From the NCBI RefSeq assembly GCF_026745355.1, contig NC_079209.1:9907555-9971554 (forward strand): 64,000 bases of DNA, read 5' to 3'. Origin of the DNA: Beta vulgaris subsp. vulgaris. Taxonomy: Eukaryota; Streptophyta; Magnoliopsida; Caryophyllales; Amaranthaceae. Under the pieces are notes generated by a model that was given only the letters and a program-made list of their open reading frames with translations, searched no databases and had not been told where the DNA came from. The position numbers and the translations under genes were made by a program. How positions within the stretch are numbered: position 1 is the stretch's first letter; each line of letters begins with the position of its first letter. Shown here piece after piece: positions 55,187 through 64,000 of this stretch.

Positions 55187-55366
55187 TCACAGGCGAGAGA
55201 ACGTTGCACCAGAAGGAAAATAAGACATCGGAATCGGCGCTGACGATTTCTTGATTACCTTAGATTCCTTCTTTGGCTCTTTTTTTCTATGACTTGCTTC
55301 TTCACAAGCAACTTGATGTCTGGAATTTGATGAGAAGCAACTAAACAGGCTAGCAAATGAAGGCAT
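55187..55366 (-). CDS. Small plant protein of unknown function (59 aa), likely intact host gene
   Basis: ATG at 55366, TGA at 55187-55189. Starts MPSFASLFSCFSSNSRHQVA, has a Lys/Glu-rich middle (HRKKEPKKESKVIKK) and ends SSAPIPMSYFPSGATFSRL. A Cys/Ser-rich N-terminus, basic centre and C-terminal PIPxSYFPxxxxFSRL recall a group of small uncharacterised plant proteins. I cannot name the family with certainty. A non-ATG in-frame extension exists upstream but the leader is better explained by this ATG. A TATA box lies about 150 bp upstream. No signal peptide or membrane segment. Cytosolic or nuclear location would be a guess. It is the only frame in the window with a full host-gene look: promoter, leader, compact coding sequence and no decay. 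Confidence 0.6.
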   Translation of the reverse strand: MPSFASLFSCFSSNSRHQVACEEASHRKKEPKKESKVIKKSSAPIPMSYFPSGATFSRL

Positions 55367-55512
55367 TTTAAAGGAAGTTGTTTTTTGTTTTTTCAAGTGT
55401 ACCGTAAACTGGGAAGTTTGCTTAATTAATAGAGATTTGCTAGAGAAGATAGTCTACTACTATTGCTTTGGTTTTGAGAAGTGCGATTGTATTATGCTTT
55501 CGATTTTAGGGG

Positions 55513-55522
55513 ATATATATAT
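55513..55522 (-). promoter_or_regulatory. TATA box of the 59-aa gene
   Basis: ATATATATAT in the minus-strand context CCACAATATATATATCCCC. It is about 147 bp upstream of the ATG, so transcription should begin near 55485 with a leader of about 120 bp (rich in CT and CAA, no upstream ATG before 55366). Confidence 0.55.
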
Positions 55523-55685
55523 TGTGGGGAGTAGTGATGAGCAAGAAATGAGTTTAAAGAATTTATCTGTGAAGTATTATCATTAAGGTTGATTTGGTCA
55601 TGGGTCACATCATCTATATTTGAATTTTCTAAACCTGAAGCTTCCTAAGTACACTAATTCAAGAATACTATTATACTCTTATAAT

Positions 55686-56023
55686 CCGTTTGGTAGTTGT
55701 TAATAAATTACGGTAATGAGAATGAATTAAAAGTGTAATTTTTATTAGGGAAATATCCTTAAAATCTCCATGGGAAGACATTTTTTCTCCATGTGCAAAC
55801 AATCTCACCCCTAAACTTGTATTTTTGTCCTCAAGCATAAGCAATTTTCATTATCACTCATTACCACCTAAAAGGTGGTATTGGATGAGAATGAAAATTC
55901 AAGAAGATAAGTGGACACTTTAGGATAAATTAGCATTACCATGGGAACGGACAATAATATTCTTCACAAATTACATACAAATTTATTTCTATTACCACTA
56001 TTTATAACCAACTACCAAAAGGG
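55686..56023. mobile_element. MITE upstream of the small gene
   Basis: CCGTTTGGTAGTTGTTAATA mirrors TATAACCAACTACCAAAAGG, about 23 bp of TIR. TSD not certain. It sits 165 bp upstream of the TATA box of the 59-aa gene and may affect its regulation. Confidence 0.65.
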
Positions 56024-56350
56024 TAGAGTAAGTTGAAGACTTGATATGATTGGATATTTAGGAGTTCCCTGACCTCGTATCGAGAGTCTCCTAACTTTCT
56101 TTTCTTCTTACTTTATAGAAAAAATGATTGGATAAATATGTCTTTACTTTTTCTTTATTTTTCAAATTACCAATAAATCAAGCAAATTAAAGAAAATGTT
56201 TATATTGATCCAAATTGTAACTCAAAGGGTTGTCAACCCTCTTAACACTAAATTTTCATTTGTCATTCATATAATTAAACATTAATTTTGTTACACTTCT
56301 CTCTCCAAATTATTGCACATATATTAATATTTTATTTTATATGTGTCTAA

Positions 56351-57305
56351 GAGAGTGTTTGGTTCATATGATTTTGGTATGAGGTATGGGTTTAGAATGA
56401 GCAAAAACTCATACTTAGTGTTTGTTTAATAATTTGATTAGATTTAAAACCCATACTCAAACCCATAAGGTATGAGGTTTAGAAACCCAATAGGGAAGGT
56501 GGGTTTGGCTCATACCAATACCTCTAGGTAGGGATGACAATCCAGTCCCAATCCAACCCTAGTCCGCTCCGAACTTAAGGAAAAAATCCGATTCGACTCT
56601 GACAAAAAAGTAATCTGACTCCAACTTCGTTTAAAAAATCCGACTACGAGTCGAAGAAGGGTCGGAGTCGGATCTCATAAAATAATCCGACATCCGACAT
56701 CTGAATCCGAATCCAACTTTGAGTCAATCAATCTTTTTTCTTATTTATGCTAATATATTATTTATGTATAATTTGACTTCGACTTTCAACCAGTTGTATT
56801 ATAAAGGATTTTCCCATTGAAGAAATGCTTGTTGAAAATAATAGTAATATTTAAATTATTTGTACTATATAAGATTTTCATATGATGATTAGAATAAATT
56901 GTAATGATTAAATTATTATATTATAGAAGACTATTCTACTATAAAAAATTTGGCAGAAAAAAAGTCATCGGGGTTCGGAGTCGGGTGTTCGAATTTTAAG
57001 TCGAATCAATTCAGATTGTTCGGATTTTAAGTCGGGTCGGATTCGGATTTTCGGACTCGGATGTTTGAGTCGGAATCGGACTCAGGTTTAAAATTCGACT
57101 TCTTGTAGGGTCGGAGTCGGATTATGGATAATCCGGTTCAAGTCCGACCCGTTGCCATTCCTACCTCTAGGTATTAAATAGAAGAAAAAATTTCATTCCC
57201 AAATAAAATCAAACAGATGGTATTATGTATCAAGTTCCAAATCTATACCACCATGTAATCATTCCTGATTCCAAACTCATACCTCTATATAAACCAAACG
57301 CCCTC
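56351..57305. mobile_element. PIF/Harbinger (Tourist-like) MITE split by a hAT
   Basis: TAA duplications at 56348-56350 and 57306-57308. Ends GAGAGTGTTTGGTTCATAT and ATATAAACCAAACGCCCTC. Interior ATACCTCTA.../TATGAGG motifs inverted. Removing the hAT leaves about 310 bp. Confidence 0.82.
56529..57163. mobile_element. hAT-type MITE (635 bp), complete copy of the TCCGACTCCGA family
   Basis: TAGGGATGACAA and TTGCCATTCCTA form a 12-bp TIR (10 of 12). Perfect 8-bp TSD CCTCTAGG (56521-56528, 57164-57171). Arms rich in TCGGAGTCGGAT/ATCCGACTC. Relative of 35450-35971. Confidence 0.9.
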
Positions 57306-57571
57306 TAAAAGGGTTGGCAACTCTTAGAATCACTCAAATATTTTTTTTTAAAATTTTGTTATTTGTTTGTTTCAAAAATGTTGCAATATCATGATTATTT
57401 TTAATTTGTAATTAATATTAGAAGATGACCAAAAGTTCAAATTATTTGAATTAGCAGAGATTCTGCGTATCAGTTAAATATAGAAGTTTATCAAGAAAAT
57501 TGACATAAATTATGATCCTTCCATATGTGGGTTAATACAAGAAGATCATCTAATTTTATAGTACTTTGGGT

Positions 57572-58060
57572 TTTCCTATGGGATACCCCGTGTTTTTTTA
57601 AAATTCTACGTTGTACTCCTTATATTATTTTTGTTTTATATAATACCTTTTAACTTTTTATTAAATTTTCTCTGTATACCCTTGTTATTTCTTATTTATC
57701 ACGGACGTTAATGTGAATATGAAATGGTCCGTCAAATCTGTCATTATTTGAAACGACCTCAGAAACTTATGTCCTCTAACTCCAGATCTATAGTTCCAAA
57801 TGCTTTTTATTTTCTCGTGAAATTTTGATTATTTCATATCTAAATAAGCAACAACGAATCTATAGATCGAGCTTTCATGGGAAATTTTCCTTCCAAATGT
57901 GGGAAAATAAAAAAAACTGACGCTCATTGACATTAACAAAAAGGTATCATAGAGAAAATTTAAAACAGTTGAAGGGTAATACATAAAACAAAAAACATAA
58001 GAGGTACATCATAGAATTTTGAAAAACACAGAGGTATATCATAGAAAAATCCTTTATTTT
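57572..58060. mobile_element. Long-TIR (MULE-like) element
   Basis: TTTTCCTATGGGATACCCCG, AAAATTCTACGTTGTACTCC and TTTTGTTTTATATAATACC are mirrored by GGTAATACATAAAACAAAA, GTACATCATAGAATTTT and GGTATATCATAGAAAA. TIRs exceed 120 bp. No transposase. Confidence 0.7.
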
Positions 58061-58580
58061 AAGATTTAGATATGTGCAGATAAGTTAACGATGGCTTAAC
58101 TAGCCGAAAATTCAATGACAATTCCTAAAACATGGAAATAAAAAAGGAGATCCTAAAAGGTGAAAACTCAGTGATTCCGATCCTTCTTTTACCCTTAACT
58201 TTATTATTTATTAATATCAAAATATCCCAAAACTAAAGTTCACATACGAGTGATTCATGAGAACACTTGATTCAATCAAGTGTCAAGTGATGACTTATGA
58301 GCTTATCTGACTGTATTTAAGCATGATTTCATAGAAAAAATCCTCGATTTAAAAAATAGTACAAGTTAGAAATAATTAGCTAATGTCATGCCTCGTGATT
58401 CATGAACTGTTAAAAATACTTAAGATTGACAAATATACATTCAAAGCTACTTTTACAAGTATAATATGAGTTGACGAAGAAAGTCCGTCAGTCTAAGTGG
58501 GACAGTCGTGACTCGTGATGGGATGATCCCCAAAAAACCCCTACGCTTGCGGACCAAGTATTCTTGCCCGCGTCTTTTTC
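58061..58580. other. Intergenic, unassigned
   Basis: AT-rich with no recognisable feature. Confidence 0.35.
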
Positions 58581-59565
58581 TACCATCTTTCTAAACACGG
58601 AATGCGTAAGATGATAATTTTTTTTACAGTTATACAACCTCCGTTCTCTTTTAGTTGCAACGTTTGACAAATTGCACTATTTATGTTCTCTTATGTGGCA
58701 AGGGTAGTATTTCGTAATGTCGATGTGTTAGTTTTACATGCATGCAATAACGACTCATTATAATAGTTTAAGTTGACGGTTTTTTCAGTAAATGATATGT
58801 TTTATTCAACTTATTAGAAGTTACTTTCAACAAAATAAGTCTAGAAAAATTATTGATTTGATCTTAGAGCAATACCAATGGTTAGACCAATTTTAGGACT
58901 CACCAATTATTTTAATACGTCCTCTTTCCTCCACCTCATTTATGCCCAACTTACCCAAAAATCCTTATTTGCTTTACTCCAAATGGTTAGACTGATTTAT
59001 AGGATCATTAAACTCTCTCTCCTACTATTTACCATACTCCAAAAAATCAAAACTAAATTAACTAGCCCAATCTACTCTTGCCACATGTCCACCACTATAT
59101 AGCTTTGGCTGACATTTTTTGGGATGGACGGTTCATCCCATTGTCCAGTTCATCTTCTTCTCTCTCCTCTTTGTACTCTCTCTTTTATTTTTTTATTATT
59201 ACTTTTTCCCTCTCTCTCCTCATGAACCCTCAAGAGTCCAACTACTGTGTATGTTCTTTGTCCTCTATGTATAATATTGTGGAAGTATTTTATTGATTTT
59301 TTCATTTTGTCAATTTTCCTTTAGATATTCTGAAATGAATTATCTTTGTTTTTATTGTAAGCTTTTTTTAAGTCTTTCCTTTTTTTTTTTAACCTAAATT
59401 TTTATGCTATTCAAATTGTAGTATTTAAAAATGGCAAATACTTTGATTGATTATCCATTATTATTTTAAAAATTTAATCAAAATTGATGTAATTAGAAAA
59501 GTAAGGGTAATATAGTCAATTAATAGGGGAACACCACGCCTCCCCCTTCACTTATATAATAGAGA
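58581..59565 (-). mobile_element. Helitron, second copy of the 36752 family
   Basis: The right end CTTATATAATAGAGA before T is the inverted Helitron start, preceded by GGGGAACACCACGCCTCCCC. The left end is homologous to the 36752 copy (TTTCTAAACACGGAATGCG) but its hairpin has decayed, so the left boundary is approximate. Shared interior: TTTCGTAATGTCGATG, AACTTATTAGAAGTTACTTT. Confidence 0.65.
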
Positions 59566-59704
59566 TTAGTATGCAATTGCAATGACTAGTTTTAACTTCG
59601 CCTAAGGTGGAAAGTTTAAGATCAAAAGCATATTTGGTTCAAGTCTATCGAATAGAAATACAATTAAATTAAATAGATGAGTGAAATAGTAATAAAATTT
59701 GCGA

Positions 59705-60180
59705 ATATTTCATTATTCACCATATATTCCTACGATAAATTTTTTTATTCACCATATATTCCTCGCACATTTCGAAATTCACCATATATTCCTCAATCTC
59801 TTTCAAAATTCACCATAGGTACTTAATGACTAATTGTCGTCAAATTTTTTAGTCATTAACCCCTAGTTATGTTACCAACCCGGCCTCAATAACCATATTT
59901 GGATCGTTAACCTTAATTGACCACCATTAAAACACCATAATGACCCATTTTATCAGTCCTTCCCCATCACTCTGTTCCTTCTTTTTTTTTACCTTAGGTG
60001 TTGTTTTAATGTTAATTTGTTAAAGAGTAATAGAATCAGAAGTTAAGGATCAAAAAATTTGATAGTGGTTAATCATTAAGAGTACATGGTTAATCATCAA
60101 AAAATTGAGGGATATATAGCGAATTTTGAAAACATCGAAAGATGAGTAAAAAAACCATTGGGGTGTATGGTGAAAATTTG
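59705..60180. mobile_element. Long-TIR element with tandem subterminal repeats
   Basis: ATTCACCATATATTCCTCGC-like units occur four times at the left (59725-59820). Inverted equivalents (GGATATATAGCGAATTTTG, GGGGTGTATGGTGAAAATTT) lie at the right. Interior GACTAATTGTCGTCAAA/TTTGATAGTGGTTAATC arms. Resembles the right arm of 29709-30782 in the TATGGTGAA motif. Confidence 0.6.
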
Positions 60181-60629
60181 TAAAACTTGTTATCCTTATC
60201 GGAGGCTTCTTTCAAGCCTTGGATTGGAAAGAGAATGGTAATAATGTCTATCAATAAATATATTTTGTTACTTGAGGGTAAAGGAAATGTAATAAGCTAC
60301 CAGAGACCACTACCACCAAGTAATGGTAACTGATTAAGTAGAGGTTGAACCGAGTATTGGTAAAGGATTGGTAAAGTCATTTTCAAGCTCATTTGCCTTA
60401 AAATATCTTTGGGCTACAACTTAAAATTTTATTTTTTTAAGGATGCAATTAACAAAGTTTAAATGAAAGGGTTGCAATTAATAAATTGTAACTTTAAGGG
60501 GTTGACAAAAAATTCAATACATTATAAGGCGTTCCTAACAAAATATATATATTCATGTGAAATCTCTCATTCACTCGAAACATGTAATGGCATATATGCC
60601 TAACAAGTTTATGTACTATAACATTTTGT

Positions 60630-60690
60630 AATATGAGATTCGAACATGCGACCACTAAGTTGTAAAGTAGAAGTCTTACCAACTTAACTA
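60630..60690 (-). mobile_element. tRNA-derived SINE remnant
   Basis: Minus strand TTAAGTTGGTAAGACTTC (A-box region, 60671-60688) and TGTTCGAATCTC (B box, 60635-60646). About 40 bp apart. Tail not resolved. Confidence 0.5.
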
Positions 60691-61000
60691 ATTACTTCCT
60701 TCATTCCATAAAGTTTTCGCACTTTTCGTTTAAGGCGTTCTATAAAGTTCTTCTCATTTCTACTTTATTCCATATTTGGCAAGTTTATAATAACTTAATA
60801 TATGCATATGATCCACAAGTTGTCCACGATATGACACACTCTCTCTTAAGTTTATAATTTATGGATTTTCATCAGGTAATTAACCATAAATATTACAAAA
60901 ATGCATCAGGTGCCCTCGCAGTTTCAAAAATGCATAAGGTTCCCTAAGTTTTTGAAAAATACACGACTTAACCCTGCCACCAAGCTAAGTGTTAAGTTAA
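60691..61000. mobile_element. Stowaway fragment and half of a long-TIR element
   Basis: 60691-60800 (ACTTCCTTCATTCCATAAAG, TTTCGTTTAAGGCGTTCTAT) corresponds to the left part of the 1119 family. From about 60870, ATGCATCAGGTGCCCTCGCA and ATGCATAAGGTTCCCTAAG repeat like a long-TIR arm, but the opposite arm is not found. Confidence 0.4.
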
Positions 61001-61130
61001 CTATCATTTTTTTTTAAAGTAATCAACCTACTTAACCAAAATAAATCTAATTAACCTAGTTAATGTTACTTAGCTTAATCCTAATTAACACTAGCTAATT
61101 ACATCCCCAGTTCCCCACACCATCCTAAGG

Positions 61131-61930
61131 CGCTCGGTGGCATCCATTTTAAAGATGAGTCATTTTGAAAGTCAAAAGTGTAGTAAATTATCATCTCAAA
61201 ACAGGTTTCCAAAAAAATTGACATATAGGTACTCATTTCGATCAGCTTCTTAAAACTTGTGCACCCTTAGAAAGCTTGGTGGCGTCTGTTTTCCAAACAA
61301 GGTCATTTAGAAGGTCAATAGTGTGGTTCGCCTCAAAAGTCATGCCCAAAGATTATGTATTGGTAATCATTTTGATCGACTTCTCAAAATGCACTCACAA
61401 AGGGAGCTTCATGGCGTTCGTTTTTTCGAAAAAAAAAGTCATTTGAAGGTCAACATTTTCCCGTTTAAGATCGTCTCAAATTACATACTTAAAAAAATTG
61501 ACGTACTGATACTCATTTTGATCGGGTTCTTGAAATTCACGCTCCTTATAAACACTTGGTGACGTCCATTTTTCCAAAAAGAAAAAAGTTGTTTTAGAGG
61601 TCAAAATCAGTGTCATTCATTTAAGATCGCCTCGAAACTCACAAAGTAACGTATTGGTACTCATCTTGACCGACTTCTTGAAATTCGCACATAAAGGGCA
61701 CTCGATCTTTTTTTTTTCCAGTAAAGTCGTTTTGAATGTCAAAGAGTCGTTCAAGATAACCTTGAAATTCATGCTCAATATTAGTACTCATTTGACCGGC
61801 TTCTCGAAATTAACGTCTTTAAAGAGCGCGCAATGACGTTCGTATCTTTAAAAAAAGCTCGTTCTTAAGGTCAAAATGACCCGTTTTAAACTATCTCAAA
61901 TCATCACGTGTCCAAAGAATTGACCTATTG
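61131..61930. repeat. Degenerate tandem array, six units of about 140 bp
   Basis: Each unit has, in order, a CTTGGTGGCGTCCATTTT-like start, a GTCATTTTGAAGGTCAA block, a CCTCAAATT block, and ATTGGTACTCATTTTGATCG plus CTTCTTGAAATTC. Unit starts are near 61136, 61273, 61407, 61555, 61700 and 61828 (spacing 128-148 bp). Units are heavily diverged. Short frames inside are not genes. Confidence 0.88.
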
Positions 61931-61939
61931 GTACTCATA

Positions 61940-62344
61940 TTCTATTACCCTTAAGTCATGAATTAGAGGTGTGCTTTCTTACCTTGTACATAAATGCTCC
62001 TTCCTTCCTCTAAAGGTCTAAAGAACTACTCAAATGTTGTAGATGCTGACCCTTCAAAACGAATTGGATAGAAAGTAAGGATGGATCTACTTAATTTCTT
62101 TGCTTTATATAATTAGCAAAAAAGTGTGAGTATATTTTAGAGGAGATACAGGGCATGATTCATGAAAGAGAGTAAGGGTGAGGTAATTAATGTGATGAAA
62201 TTATTACATATCTTCGCCATAATACAACTAAAGTATAATAAGTAGTACCAAGCAATAGAAAAATGAATATTATACCTTTTTTTGAAAGGCAATGAATATT
62301 ATACTTATAACTCTACATGATAATTATCATACACACAAAATTTA
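61940..62344. other. Intergenic, unassigned
   Basis: AT-rich. Contains a small direct duplication, TGAATATTATAC, near 62263 and 62290. Nothing else recognised. Confidence 0.4.
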
Positions 62345-62492
62345 ATATTTTTTAATTAGTAGAGCAATACAAAACTTCTTTATTGAAAATATCATAAATA
62401 AATATCGCTAAATAAAATAATTGTAATTAAAAAATGACCATGATTATTCTCATAAGATGAATATATGAAAATCTATCTAATTATTCCATGGA

Positions 62493-62558
62493 TACACCTA
62501 AAAGTATATATTTTAAATGACATTATAAAAAGACACTTAACACATACTTTTAGGTGTA
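62493..62558. mobile_element. Tiny palindromic MITE (66 bp) in the LINE 3' UTR
   Basis: TACACCTAAAAGTAT and ATACTTTTAGGTGTA form a perfect 15-bp inverted repeat with TA at both ends. It could be a mini-Stowaway-like insertion or a hairpin native to the LINE 3' UTR. Confidence 0.6.
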
Positions 62559-62630
62559 CCATACGCGTAATTACCATCGTTGGAACGTACAATAAGAAAG
62601 AAAACAAACTAGTAATAAAGGATGAAATTA

Positions 62631-64000
62631 TCAGCCATAGTCCATGTGATGCTGCCGACACCATTGCGCCAGTTGGTGGGCTTGCTGAACCTGATTGCGA
62701 TGGACTTTTATCACCTAACAGGTATTAAAACTGTTGGCCAAATGTAGTGTTTGTTGAATTGTCCATTTGCTGTGGATGTCCCGCCGCCCCGATCGAAGAA
62801 GTTGGACTAGCATTGAGGAATCTGTTAGTACAACCACATCCATGTGATTTGCCTCTGTGGCCCATGCTATAGCCATAAGACAAGCCGCGGCTTCTGTACC
62901 TAAAGCTGAGGTGGCGTAACAGAATTTGCCCTGTTGGCTATTGATTCGCGGCGCGCCTACCACCCATGCTGTACCCCCCATATGTGTCACTCTATCCCAC
63001 GAACCATCTATTTGGACCGGGATTGGTGGTGGGCCGTGATTTGTGCGACCAATATGAGCACAATGAAACCCAGATGGAAGATCAAGTTCTATTGTGTGCG
63101 GGTTGCTAGTTTGAGCGCGTGGAGGGGTACTGAAGATGTCATGTTGGCTGGCATTCAGCTGCAGTTGAAGACGAATCGATTGCATTGTTGGTCGACGGTT
63201 ATGAAAGATTTGTTCATTGCGGCAAATCCAGATGCTCCACAGAGTACCCACAAACTTTGGTAACCGCACTCCCTGAATACCATCTTCTTTATAAAAGTAA
63301 AGTAACCAAATACTTAGCCAGTCCCGAAAATTGATCTCCATCCCCGAATTTAACACAATATCCAAGTGTTGACATTCCCAAGCTTCTATTGCTAGTGGGC
63401 AGCAGCGAAAAAGGTGTTGTGTGTCTTCAGAGTCATCCAGGCAGATTGGGCAAGCACTGGAGTGGGAGATCTCCCGATTGAAAAGATTCTGTCTTGTAGC
63501 TATGCCGTTGTGCCATAGTTTCCATATGAATAGTTTCCATTTTGGCATGATGCGCAATCCCCATAAGGTACGAAAATATTCTGAATCCTTAGGAGATGTC
63601 ATGCTATAGATTTCATTTTGATCTTGTAGAAGGGTTGCATACCCTGATTTGGTGGAGTATTCTCCTGATTTGGTATAAGGCCAATAGGGCTCGTCAGAGG
63701 TACCCAGAGAGGTCTGAAGCTCCAAACTTTTGATCTGACGAGCGGAGCAGGGCTCGAAAAGCCTGTTAATTTGCCGAACATTCCATCCCTGATGGTTGGG
63801 TAGAAGTAGATCCGCTACTTTGAGGTGTCGTGCTGCAGAGAGAGGTGTTTCATCACGAAAAATAGGTGTAGTACCATTTATCCAGGGATGCGTAGAAACT
63901 CCAATAATGTTCCCATCCCCAACCTTCCAATGATAGCGTTGTTGAAGCAAGTTGTTAGCCATTACTATGCCATGGCGCCCCCAGGAGGATTGAGTAGATT
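62631..64000 (-). pseudogene. LINE ORF2 C-terminus: zf-RVT and RNase H, one in-frame stop
   Basis: Open from the right edge (SSWGRHGI precedes the first Met at 63962). HWKVGDGNIIGVSTHPWI is the typical post-RT segment. WGLRIMPKWKLFIWKLWHNG and CPICLDDSEDTQHLFRCCP form the zf-RVT. The RNase H domain has PIPVQIDGSWDR (Asp), LGTEAAACLMAI (Glu) and VVVLTDSSMLVQLL (Asp). A TAG at 62715-62717 interrupts after NSFNTC. The same frame continues recognisably (VHRNQVQQAHQLAQW) to TGA at 62631-62633. About 430 codons without a stop before the TAG mark this as a young copy. Whether the upstream RT is intact cannot be seen. Confidence 0.88.

Larger units (their letters stand above)
62345..64000 (-). mobile_element. 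3' portion of an L1-type LINE running off the right edge
   Basis: The minus strand carries the ORF2 C-terminus and then about 280 bp of 3' UTR with a CAATAAAG signal. It finishes with AATTAAAAAATATTAAA near 62345. The 5' part lies beyond 64000, so no TSD can be read. Better preserved than the other two LINEs here. Confidence 0.8.

Noticed and set aside
60601..60690. Functional tRNA gene on the minus strand
   Set aside because: A and B boxes are present but the acceptor and anticodon stems do not pair, so it is better explained as a SINE.
62934..63263. Plus-strand 109-aa ORF
   Set aside because: Antisense shadow of the LINE RNase H coding sequence.

Overview
This window is plant nuclear DNA, almost certainly from a eudicot with a repeat-rich genome. 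It is AT-rich and intergenic in character. Stowaway-type MITEs, Tekay-type Ty3/gypsy and Ty1/copia LTR elements, L1-type LINEs with a plant RNase H domain, tRNA-derived SINEs, Helitrons, CACTA, hAT, PIF/Harbinger and long-TIR (MULE-like) elements fill nearly all of it. There are no bacterial-style operons, CRISPR arrays or phage genes. The TTCAG-rich MITEs give a weak impression of Caryophyllales (Amaranthaceae), but I cannot place the species. Only one stretch looks like an intact host gene: a 59-residue protein on the minus strand at 55187-55366 with a TATA box. A second host sequence is a broken first exon of the mitochondrial complex I 20.9/21 kDa subunit at 23913-24064.

Layout. 1-6183: MITEs, a hAT element nested in a Stowaway, a long-TIR element, a minisatellite, and a 599-bp retroposed sequence between perfect 16-bp direct repeats. 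6192-20372: a hAT element (8-bp TSD ACCTTAGA) that carries a LINE reverse-transcriptase fragment. It was later invaded by an 11.2-kb Tekay-type gypsy element (6331-17501, TSD CTTTT, 3.3-kb LTRs, integrase core deleted) and a 1.2-kb CACTA element (17649-18855). One gypsy LTR was then hit by a 601-bp Helitron (8382-8982), and the other LTR shows the empty site. 20381-27530: hAT MITEs, a copia solo LTR (21860-23220, TSD CTATA), two TTCAG-bearing MITEs flanking the complex I pseudogene, SINEs, and hAT in hAT. 27531-40640: a CA microsatellite, MULE-like elements, Helitrons, Stowaway and PIF MITEs, two SINEs and a 225-bp tandem repeat.

40640-46345 is a four-layer nest: Stowaway, then hAT, then a long-TIR element, then a truncated copia element. 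46542-47098 is a hAT element. 47367-54514 is a copia solo LTR (TSD CAAAA) split by a full-length, decayed LINE (47834-54325, 19-bp TSD). 54515-56350 holds the small host gene and a MITE upstream of its promoter. 56351-60860: PIF with a nested hAT, long-TIR elements, a Helitron and a SINE. 61131-61930: six degenerate units of a tandem repeat of about 140 bp. 62345-64000: the 3' half of a fairly well-preserved LINE on the minus strand, running off the right edge.

The coding regions do not form a pathway. They are parts of separate, mostly dead mobile elements. Most useful are the insertion histories, since many boundaries are fixed by target-site duplications readable directly from the sequence.
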